A stretch of DNA of 64,000 bases. Origin: Tritrichomonas musculus. Lineage: Eukaryota > Parabasalia > Tritrichomonadida > Tritrichomonadidae. Of the stretch, positions 30,222 through 39,400 are shown one piece after another. A program made the position numbers and the translations under genes. The stretch spans positions 744,001-808,000 of the forward strand of contig JAPFFF010000021.1 of the NCBI GenBank assembly GCA_039105265.1. Direction: 5' to 3'. How positions within the stretch are numbered: position 1 is the stretch's first letter; each line of letters starts with the position of its first letter. The notes below the pieces were generated by a model, which saw only the letters and a program-made list of their open reading frames with translations, made no database searches and was not told the origin of the DNA.

Positions 30222-30667
30222 TTGATTTAATAAACGTAATTTTTTCTTTTTTTTGTAAACGTCCTTGTAATATTTTATTAAGGTGGAGTATACTGAGCTT
30301 TATCAAGCGACAACTGAATTTTTATGATACACTGCTCTAATAAAATATGTAAATATTTTTTATTAACTATTTAATTTATTTATTATAAAATATATTGCAT
30401 TTTAATCAAGATAAAACCAATTTTCTGTTTTTTTGTTTTTCAATTTAAATTAATCGTATTATTCAGAAAAACTAATTTGATAAAAAAAAAGAAAAATTAT
30501 CTCTTTGTTAACAAATTTCAGCCATTTTCAACAATTCTTATATTATTTTTGCTATCCTTGGTTATACGCATAGCATCAATATAATATCAATAAAAAAATG
30601 ACAAACTAGTTTAATCTTTCACATATTATTTTTTATATCTACGAGTTCTGTCAAATAAATGAATATA

Positions 30668-30930
30668 TTAGTACCGTTCAGTGATATTGTTATTATAAAT
30701 ATTCTTACCTAACGATTATTCATTTTTCATCGTTTGAAAAATTCAATTGCAAATAATCTTTTTGTATTTCTTTGAAATCCAACAAATAAACAATCAAATT
30801 AGTATCATTTGGTATTATTATCATCATAAATATTCTTATCAAACGATTATTCATTTTTCATCGTTTGAAAAATTCAATTGTAAATAATCTTTTTTTATTT
30901 CTTTGAAATCCAACAAATAAACAATCAAAA
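30668..30930. repeat. Tandem duplication of a 131-bp unit
   Basis: Unit 1 (30668-30798) and unit 2 (30799-30930) both run from TTAGTA through CGATTATTCATTTTTCATCG to CCAACAAATAAACAATCAAA. The first 40 bases are more diverged than the remainder. Directly followed by the 20-bp array. Confidence 0.8.
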
Positions 30931-31110
30931 GGACATTCATATGAATGCTCGAACATTCATAGAAATAAACGGACATTCATAGAAACAAACGATCATTCAT
31001 AGGAATAAATGAAAAATCACCTAAACAAACGAACAATCACATGAAAAGACGTATACACATAGAAATTAACAAACTATTACAGAAATAAGTGATTTTTCAT
31101 GAAAAAAAAT
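30931..31110. repeat. Array of nine degenerate 20-bp units in perfect register
   Basis: Units start at 30931 and recur every 20 bp to 31091. The best-conserved form is GAACATTCATAGAAATAAAC (30951-30970). Bases vary strongly between units, yet no unit gains or loses a base. Not coding: the period is not a multiple of three. Confidence 0.75.
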
Positions 31111-31995
31111 GTTATTTTTATATTTCGTTTAATAATTTTCAGAAATATAAACGTATTTCATTGAAAATTAACGTATTTCTTAAGAAATAAAGTATACCGC
31201 TTTTCTCAAATTTTTCAAAATCTTTTTTTGTTTATATTCACATTTGAAATATTTAAAGTATCACATCTTATACCAAAAAATCTAAATATGTTGTATGATT
31301 TTTATTTTCTTTTAGAATTGTTGCTATTTTATAAAAATTATGTTCATATTTTTTAGCATATGATCATATTCCATTTTTTTAACATATCTCAACATTGTTT
31401 TTTTTGTATATCAATCATGAAATAATATATATTAAGCACGAGCCTTGAACTCAATTATTGAAAGACTACAAATGATTTTAAATTGTAAGAAAAGTTACCT
31501 CAAAAAATTTGGACAAGTTGGGCCAAAATTTTATTTATGACTATTATATTTTTTGTTTATTTAAATTAAATTTATAACAATTATATATAATAAAAATAGG
31601 TTAGTTTATTTAATATTAAAAACTTTTAGGAAGATATATTTATTTTTTGGATACTCAATATTTCTGATGAAAACGATAAAAATACTATCAAATTATATAT
31701 CATTAAATATAGTTTTATCGCATTCAATTTATTAAATTAAGAGAAAAAAAATACTTTTAAAAAGATATAAAACGATAATTATATTAATATATTTATATAT
31801 TTAAAAAAAATATATGTGATATTTATTGATATTTTTTGGCCCACATTAAACCCATCTTGGCCCACATTTTGGCCCATGATTTTTAAAAAAGATTATTTTG
31901 GGCATATTTGACCACCCTAGAAAGAAGACTCCAATAAAAATTATCATAAAAGAAATTAAATTAATTTAAAAGAGTAGCCCTAAAAACAAATAAAA

Positions 31996-32346
31996 TCATG
32001 CAATCGTGGAAGAAAAGTTGTTGAATGTTTGGTAGGTAGGATACTCATTCGAGGAATGAAGTGGGGATGGACCATATGTAACCCATCGTTTGTCATATGT
32101 AAAATATTTTAATTCATCAATAAATTCCTTTAACTTATCATTTTCAATGTGCATGTGATAGTATATTAGCCTCATATTTTGTATTGCTGCTTCATCTTCG
32201 GATGAACATGAATCAATGGTATACTTGCTTTCATTAATATAATTCGTATAGTCTTCAGAAAATTTATTTATGCTTTCTAAAAAGTCTTGCATTTCTAAAG
32301 ATATTGGAAAAGAGAATTCAGTATGTTGAATCTGATTTGAATCCAT
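31996..32346 (-). CDS. Small hypothetical acidic protein, 116 aa
   Basis: The ATG is at 32344-32346. The sequence is helical, acidic and free of low-complexity runs (EMQDFLESINKFSEDY, AAIQNMRLIYYHMHIEND), which argues for a real gene, but I know no family. It diverges from the bromodomain/NET gene with only 29 bp between the two ATGs. Each promoter must therefore lie in that gap or inside the other gene. Pairing with a chromatin-reader gene may be accidental. Confidence 0.6.
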   Translation of the reverse strand: MDSNQIQHTEFSFPISLEMQDFLESINKFSEDYTNYINESKYTIDSCSSEDEAAIQNMRLIYYHMHIENDKLKEFIDELKYFTYDKRWVTYGPSPLHSSNEYPTYQTFNNFSSTIA

Positions 32347-32375
32347 TTATAAAGACATGTGAATTAAAAAAAAAA

Positions 32376-33059
32376 ATGAAGCCTGAAATGCGTGCAAAAT
32401 GTATTAATATAACGAAAGAAATATTTCAGCAGCCTATAGGTATTTTTGTCCATAAAGAATTGCGTCCTTTTATGGAAATTTTACCCAGTAATATTTTATC
32501 GCTTGACAAAATAGAAGCAAAGCTTGAAAAATGGGAATATTTGATAATCGATGAATGGCATGATGATATCGTTGGTCTATTAAAAACAGTTTCGCATGAA
32601 TGCGATAATAATTTATCAATTATTTTAGACACTCTAATTCAAATGATAGAAGACGAAATCAATGGTTTTATATATATTAAAGAAGAAAAGGTTATAAATG
32701 ATATTCGATTTTCAATAGAGCATTATTTGCCCAATTCAAAATTTGATTTTATTCATGATAGGAAGCCACCACCTTTACCTCAAAGTATCCCTAAAAGAAT
32801 GCCAGAGAATGCCCCAGTATTTGCTCATGATTCAATTAACTCACTAAAAGAACGTATATACAATATTAAATCAACTCACATAAAAAGTCAAATTGCCAAA
32901 ATTATAAAATCAAGCTCAGCTAATACAAATGTATTTACAGAAATAAAAGGATCTATAACTGTAGTCTTTGAATCACTATCTCCATACACACTTCAACTCA
33001 TTCAAAATTACCTTGATAAGATCGAAAGGTATACAAACTCTTTTTATTCAATTTGTTGA
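32376..33059 (+). CDS. Short BET-like protein: degenerate bromodomain + NET domain, 227 aa
   Basis: Residues 4-95 read as a bromodomain: KCINITKEIFQQPIG, then the spacer LPSNILSLDKIEAKLEKWEY and EWHDDI. In bromodomains the next helix carries the acetyl-lysine-binding Asn in an N-A-x-x-Y-N context. Here it reads KTVSHECDNN, so the canonical Asn/Tyr are not recognisable, and the PxDYFxxI segment is altered too. Residues 155-216 match a NET (extra-terminal) domain, ending in ITVVFESLSPYTLQLIQNYL (family pattern: acidic-hydrophobic, L-P-T-L, Y). Together this is a miniature BET protein. The ATG at 32376 is chosen; a TTG 24 codons upstream lies inside the opposing gene. The final 12 codons and 146 bp downstream recur, inverted, at 57710-57886. 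Confidence 0.75.
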   Translation: MKPEMRAKCINITKEIFQQPIGIFVHKELRPFMEILPSNILSLDKIEAKLEKWEYLIIDEWHDDIVGLLKTVSHECDNNLSIILDTLIQMIEDEINGFIYIKEEKVINDIRFSIEHYLPNSKFDFIHDRKPPPLPQSIPKRMPENAPVFAHDSINSLKERIYNIKSTHIKSQIAKIIKSSSANTNVFTEIKGSITVVFESLSPYTLQLIQNYLDKIERYTNSFYSIC

Positions 33060-33952
33060 AAGCAAAAAGTTGGTGATTTTAGGACTTACTAAAATTTTAA
33101 TTGCATATTTTAAATCCTTACCATGTGTATAATTGTTTGATACTATTTATAACCTGTTTGGTTCATTATATAAGAAATTAGAATTTTTAATCTTTACTTT
33201 TTTCATAACCTTTACGGACATTGGACATTTTTTTGATTGGTCAGAGGTGCGGACACGGTGAAGTGAAATAGATTTATTAAATTTCGTTCCGCCGATGCAG
33301 CTGTGGATTATTATATAGTACTGTTCATATTAGGTAAAATGTTCATTAAGGAAAAAATCTATTTTATTTGCTTTTTTTCCAGCAACTAATGAATAATTTG
33401 ATTTTTTAAGTAATAGCAAATTATCAACAAACTAACATGAATTAAAATAATCGATGAAATGAACGTTTATAAATTCATACAAAAAGATATCAGATTGGAT
33501 GATCAAAAATAAAAGTCAATTAAAACAATTAATTTTATGATTTGCGCGTTTAAAACAGATTAATTTAACAATATTCGGTATTTTTAGCCTATCATAAATC
33601 GTTGGCGATGATAATTTGAATAAATAGTTTTTTTTATAATCAATGATTTATTCAAAATTTAATTTTTTACAAATAATGCTAATTGTATAATTTTGAAAAG
33701 ATTAGTAAACATTTATTGTTATTTATAACATCATAGGCACGAATATGTGAGGAAAATCTTATATATTTTTTTATATAGAGATATCTATAATATTATTGAT
33801 TAATATTTTTTTTACCAAAAAAAGAAAAAATTGGTTTAATAATTACTACATTGAGATGCTAATTACGAATAACTTACTCGGGATGGAAGAAATTTTATCT
33901 AGAGCTGCTTTTTAATAAAAATTATTTTTATGAAATTTTCGAGAAAAAAGCG

Positions 33953-33970
33953 TGAGTAGCTAGCTACTCA
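33953..33970. repeat. 18-bp perfect palindrome TGAGTAGCTAGCTACTCA
   Basis: Self-complementary over 18 bases. Its right half plus flank, CTACTCATGG, recurs near the right end of element A copy 2 (35273-35282) and, inverted, in copy 1 (CCATGAGTAG), so it may mark another member of that family. Confidence 0.7.
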
Positions 33971-34028
33971 TGGTATTTTTCACAAAAGTGCAAAAAAGTT
34001 CTCGCCGATTTTTTCTGAAGTACGATAC

Positions 34029-34046
34029 AAGGTCAATATTGACCTT
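34029..34046. repeat. 18-bp perfect palindrome AAGGTCAATATTGACCTT
   Basis: Exact dyad symmetry, 60 bp from the preceding palindrome. Resembles an inverted repeat of half-sites, but no factor is known here. Confidence 0.7.
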
Positions 34047-34063
34047 AACCGTTGGGGTAAAAG

Positions 34064-34098
<35 letters not shown>

Positions 34099-34233
34099 AA
34101 ATTTTCAAGAATTGAGCTGTTAAAACACATCACTTCTTTCATAATCAAAATTTTCTTCATAACACAAAACAATACCTCATATTCATTATATATTTTAATT
34201 TTTTTTATCTTGTTATTGATAGCTGGATAGACG

Positions 34234-34711
34234 TAGACTTGTTATTCTCCGATTCTCGAGATCGATAATTGATTGACTTTTTGATATCGATACATAAATA
34301 TGCACAGATTCTCGAGATCGATTTCAGAGATCGAGAATTTTGTTTCTCAGCTTTTGATATCAGAATTTTCAATTAAACTTTTTGATAAATATATGATCGT
34401 ATTTCATTCTCAAATATTTCATAAAAAAGAATGTATTTTTCGATTTTAATCTTAGAATAAACATCAATGCATTATATTATTTATTTTTAAATATTATAAA
34501 ATCACAAATACCAATTATAAAAAAAGATAAATCAGTTTGAGATCTCGAGATCTCGGTAATTGATATCAAGTTTACAATTATTTTTATATCACATTTCATA
34601 TCTGATATCTTGATAATCGATAATCTCGATATCAGATTTTTAAACTGATAATCGAGTATCAGATGCAAAAAAGTGACGTTTTTGATATCGATTCTCAAAA
34701 TAACAAGTCTA
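34234..34711. mobile_element. hAT-like MITE H, copy 1 (478 bp) with 8-bp target duplication
   Basis: TIRs TAGACTTGTTATT (34234) and the complement ending at 34711. Directly outside both ends is GATAGACG (34226-34233 and 34712-34719), a perfect 8-bp target duplication as made by hAT transposases. The interior has no ORF of interest. It is built from overlapping GATATCGAT, CTCGAGATC and similar palindromic words, including the 16-bp GAGATCTCGAGATCTC at 34539-34554. A 5' fragment of the family is at 52143-52315. Confidence 0.9.
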
Positions 34712-35008
34712 GATAGACGAAACATACGAATTAAAACAATTTTCAAATTTTAGTTTTCTGGAAACAAAATATTGTTAATTGGAAAGTGGTGGTATATTTA
34801 AATTTTAATTGGATAAAGAAATATGTCTAAATAATTTTTCCAATCAGTTATATCATATTTATCTCAAAAAGTTGAAATAAACAATCGTTTTCTTCTCAAA
34901 AAAAAAAAAAAAAAAGAGGGGAATCGTATTTTTCTACGCCACTTTTTGAAAACTTTTAAACTTTTTGAATACTTTTTTATACATTTTTTATTCAATTTTT
35001 GCTAAATA

Positions 35009-35224
35009 ATGCATAAATATTTAGTTCAAATGGCTTCCCGATTCATCCAGCAATTCAAGGAGCCTGATTCGGCTTCGCGCAGCCCTGTGGTGATCACTGG
35101 TGCATATATTCCTGAAAAATTATGTAAAAATAAAAAAAAATTATATCAAAAAAAGCAAATAGTTATAATTTTAAGAGAAAATTTAATTTTACGATTTTTT
35201 TGGTTAATTTTCTTAACAGAGTAA
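35009..35224 (+). CDS. Open frame carrying the conserved 36-codon segment of element A
   Basis: ATG at 35009, 71 codons. Codons 6-41 (35024-35131) form the segment conserved with copy 1 (MASRFIQQFKEPDSAS, then PVVITGAYIPEKLC). After it the frame becomes Lys/Ile/Phe low complexity. Third-position differences dominate the comparison with copy 1. In this copy an ATG is in frame, so a short peptide is possible. I do not recognise it, and it may be only the first exon of a lost transposase or captured gene. Confidence 0.3.
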   Translation: MHKYLVQMASRFIQQFKEPDSASRSPVVITGAYIPEKLCKNKKKLYQKKQIVIILRENLILRFFWLIFLTE

Positions 35225-35291
35225 GTTAAATTTCACCTTAAGATGGCGGTTTTTTACTTTTCCATGAATAGCTACTCATGGATAGAAAAAC

Positions 35292-36138
35292 GGTTGAAAA
35301 AAATCGCTATATAAATCCCCACACTTTTTTTTGACCTTTCGACCGTTTATTTTACACCAAAATTTTATATAATAATTTATAATAATTTTTAATTTTAAAG
35401 GTCAAATTAAAGGTGAAATATAAAGAAACAAGGTCAATTTAAAGAAAATACAAGGGAAATAGTGAAGAATTATGATAATAAAAAATAAAAATAGGAATAT
35501 AGAATATAAGATTGATTTAAATAATAAAATAATTATGGATTAATATAAAAAAAAGGATTAGAATTGTGAATTTAGAATAAAATTTGTAAAAAAAAGGATA
35601 ATAAAACCAAAAAGAGAGATAAATTTGGAATAAAATGTTATTTATTAAAAAAATAATTACGATTTAGTAAAATAAATGTTGCTTTGTTAAGATAATTTGT
35701 GATTTTGATATTGATGTTGGGCAAAAGCCACTACGAGCGAAGCGAAGTAGTGGCTAAAGCAACAAGTCGGATTGCTTGTATTTAGGCGCTCAAGGCCGCT
35801 CTCGACATTCGAAACAGGCGATCGTCGTACAACGGGCTCACTTCGTGAACGCGTCGGCTGCACCCCCTCTTTTCTCCTTCCCTTGTCCCATCCTCTTTAA
35901 CTCCCCAAGCCTCCAGATGTAAAATTATTGCGAAATCATTTCCATAAAAAAGTGTTCATCGCGTTAAATTTGTATTTCTGAGACATTATATAATCCATCG
36001 AAATCATTTGTAAGCGTTTGGATGTGTCTTGGTCATACAAGTTCAGATTGTTATCACAAATTTTTATGGCTATTTTGGAATAAACGGTCGAAAGGTCAAA
36101 AAAAAGTGTGGGGATTTATTTAGAGATTTTTTCCATCC
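35292..36138. mobile_element. Mutator-like MITE D (847 bp) with 9-bp target duplication and GC-rich core
   Basis: About 60-bp TIRs begin GGTTGAAAAAAATC at 35292. Their near-perfect inner 40 bp is TAAATCCCCACAC followed by TGACCTTTCGACCG; the complement ends at 36138. TAGAAAAAC flanks both ends (35283-35291 and 36139-36147). A 9-bp duplication with long TIRs is the hallmark of Mutator-like elements, which are known from trichomonads. The interior is AT-rich except for an abrupt GC-rich block at about 35717-35930. That block starts with the hairpin AGCCACTAC/GTAGTGGCT (35726-35755, loop GAGCGAAGCGAA). No transposase is present. Confidence 0.88.
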
Positions 36139-36423
36139 TAGAAAAACCATTTAAAAAGTGACGTAGAAAAAAACGATTGTCCAAAAAAAGAATCGTGTGA
36201 AATATATAGTTGTCGCCGGCAGTCAAGAGAATAAGCATGCTGAAATTAAAAATGCATTTTTTCAAATGCATTTAATTCATATTCACAAAAAAAACATTAA
36301 AAATAATTATAATTTATTATATAATTGTAATTTTTCATTTTAATTATGATTTCAGAGTATATTTGTTCAAAAAAAATAAATTAAATCAATTTTTTTTTCA
36401 AAAAACAATTCAGATAAAAAAAA

Positions 36424-39400
36424 ATGTCTGAACCTGAAACCGCGCCTTCTTTACAATTTTATCATATTACCAACACTCCTCGACTCCCAGATACAGGGGC
36501 TAATGCAGTCCATTTCTGGGCTTCAACAGATAATCTAAAATTATTAGAAGAATCGGGAGAAAAATCGCTTTTAGTTACTGATTGGTTTGGTAATTCTCCG
36601 CTTCACTATGCAGCTGCTTGCTCTTCCTATATATGCGCAGAACATATTGTAAAGATTTTTCCAACTAATCATTTTTTCAATCAAGATAAATTAACCCCAG
36701 CACATATTGCAGCCCAAAGAGGCGATGTTCGAATGCTACAGATACTTCAAAAAGCTGAATATTTAATGACTGATGTTTCAGAGTGCAATTGGACGATACT
36801 GCATTTTGCTGTTTTATACGGTCATTTGGAATCTGTCAAATTTATTCTCGAAAATTGTGATAATTCAATGCTTTATACTTTAACCGATGGAATGGAAACT
36901 ATACTTAATTCTTATCAAAGAAATGATTTTAAATTTTATTCTGCTTTGGATATTGCTCAAATTATGAAAAACAAAGAAATGTATGATCTTCTTCTAACAT
37001 TTCATGCTTTACCTTCTCTCCATTCTTCAATTATGAGTCAAAATTATCGTGCTATAACATATTTTCTTTTATCACCTCATTCACCTCACAAAAATAAACT
37101 CAATTTTTCAGCTCAATATAGAAGATGTACAGCTCTTCATATCGCTGCTGCGTATGATTACTATGAAATTTGCCATTCTTTACTGATGTGTGGTGCCTCA
37201 ACCGATTTACTTGATGTTGACGGCTATTCTGCACTTGATATTGCTCTTATACATGGTGCAACTAATTCCGCACAAATAATTTTACCAAAATGTTCGCCAG
37301 AAAGAGTATCAGCAGCATATTGTATCGCACTTGATCTTAAAATTACATGGATTTTTAATACTTTTGTTAATTTCAAATATGATTACATAGACAAAAATGG
37401 AGATTCCTTACTTATTCGATTTATAAAAAGGCTTACCCCTGATACTTATACTGAAGGCACTAAAAAAGTTGCAAATGCAATTTTAAGGAGTATCCAATTG
37501 CCAGCTCTATTAAACACTCGCGACCAGTATGGTGCTACAGCATTCCATTATGCTGCAGCTTCGGAAATTTTTGACTTTTACAATTTCTTGCTAAATATGG
37601 TTAAAGATATTGATAGTCCAGTTGACTTAAACAAATCAACAATACTCACTTATTGTGTTTGTTCAGCTAACAGGAAATCTTATCAATTAATAAATAAAAG
37701 ATTCAATAATGCTCCAGATAACTTTAATATGACGCCAGCTCTTTACAGTTTGATTGACGGAATGTCAGATTTACCAGGTTTAGTAAATGAAAATTCTCTC
37801 AACGTTGGGTACAACATTAACATTAAAGGGCTTCGTGACTTTGTTAATAAGCCTCGTGTTGATTCAGAGAGGAAAATATTTAATTACAAAACAAACGAAA
37901 CAACAACTGTTAATTGTCCAATTATCAATGTTTACTCTGATGCGTTTAAAGAAAATTTTGATCTAAACGAATCCAAACGAATGATTCAATTTTTCGATAA
38001 AACTGACGGTTATCTTTATAATTGTTCATTTGTATACGCATCTGTTTTACTTACAAAAGGGAAAGAAATCAAATCTTTTACAAATCTTATTGACACGGTA
38101 AAGAAAATGAATATCCAAATTGATCTAATGAATCATCCAGATAAAAATAGACGAACTCCGCTTATGTTTGCAGCAATGCTCAGAAGATATCTTCATGTGT
38201 CTGAACTGATCAATTATGGTGCAGATATTCGATTCAGAGATGTTGAAGGCAACTCCGTTTGGCATTACGTTGACAAAGAAAGTGTTTTCAAAGCAATTTA
38301 CGACAGCCGAGGTGGGGATGTGTCTATAACAGCTAATGATGTGAATCTTAAAGGCGAGACCCCTCTTCATATTGCATGTAAAAATGGAAATCTTGATGTT
38401 CTTAAGTGTTTTGTCAGAATCATTGATGACCAGAAAATTTTGACAATTCCTGATAAAGATGGGAACACACCACTTGACAATTCACTTTTATCAAATTCTA
38501 ATAATTGTATCGAATATCTTCACTCGAAAGGTGTTGAAAATAGGCTTATAACTGCTATTCAAAATGGTTGTACTGTCGAAGAAGTTGAGAAATTAATTAG
38601 CCATGGTTATCCAGTCAATTCAAGTGACAGATTAAAAAATACTCCTCTTCATGCGGCCGTTCAAACAAAGAATATTGGTATTGCTTCTTATTTGGTGTCA
38701 AAAGGAGCTGATGTTAGTGCGATGAACAATAATTCTAAGACGCCCATGCACATGGCAGCACAATTAGGATGTTTAGAAATCATTAAAATACTTTTAAGAA
38801 ACAAGATCGATATGACTGCATTAACACTGGAAAACCAGCCATTTATTTTCGCGTCTGAACACAAAAATATCAAAGATTTCTTGTTTAATTATTGGAAGAG
38901 GCAATACTATGGTCAGCGATTTATTGAAGATTTCATCTTTAAAAGTAAAGATACCGTTATGGCTATTGATATGAGAGCAAATATGTTTTCTCTAGAAGGT
39001 CTTCATCCTGATCTTGACAAATCTTTTAAAGAAATTATTACAAAAATTATTTTCGTATTGAAGAAAATTATAATAATGCGTCCTAGAAATCCAAAGCCAT
39101 TCAGTTTTATGTATTCGCTCCATCATCTGCTACTTATTCTCACCACAATTGATCTAAGTAGCTATCAAGAATTGGTTAGAAAGAACTTAGTTAAAGAGGG
39201 TTATACTACAGAACCTCAAAAATCACTGTTTCGTACTTTTCTTTATCTTTATCCGTTGCGTTGGATGAATTACGTATCAAAGTTCCTTGAAAAACTTCCA
39301 AATCATCTTCTTCAAGATGTGGATGATATTGGAATAGTTAGAAATGATATTTTCAATTCTATAAATTCTCAGGTTGCTGAAAATAACAAAATATTTGAAA

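Larger units (their letters stand above)
30222..31995. other. 1.8 kb spacer with tandem repeats
   Basis: Contains the 131-bp duplication and the 20-bp periodic array listed separately. It also holds three GGCCCA-containing motifs at about 31848-31878, in an otherwise very AT-rich tract. No gene seen. Confidence 0.5.
33060..34225. other. Gene-free stretch with perfect palindromes
   Basis: The first 146 bp belong to the segment duplicated at 57710-57886. Two 18-bp perfect palindromes lie at 33953-33970 and 34029-34046. A T-run of about 30 is at 34068-34097. No gene. Confidence 0.5.
34922..36180. mobile_element. TIR element A, copy 2, interrupted by element D
   Basis: Left TIR at 34922 (AATCGTATTTTTCTACGCCA; a decayed or older terminus ACAATCG lies at 34881 before an A-run). 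Right TIR complement ends at 36180. Removing element D and one target copy leaves about 400 bp co-linear with copy 1, including the conserved reading frame and the GCTACTCATGG motif. D therefore inserted after A. Confidence 0.8.

Noticed and set aside
31500..31910. GGGCCAAAATTT and TTTTGGCCCA motifs as possible TIRs
   Set aside because: Similarity limited to about 10 bases with no matching flanks or duplication.
34477..34746. 89-codon minus-strand frame
   Set aside because: Lies within and across the right end of element H; composed of the palindromic words of that element.
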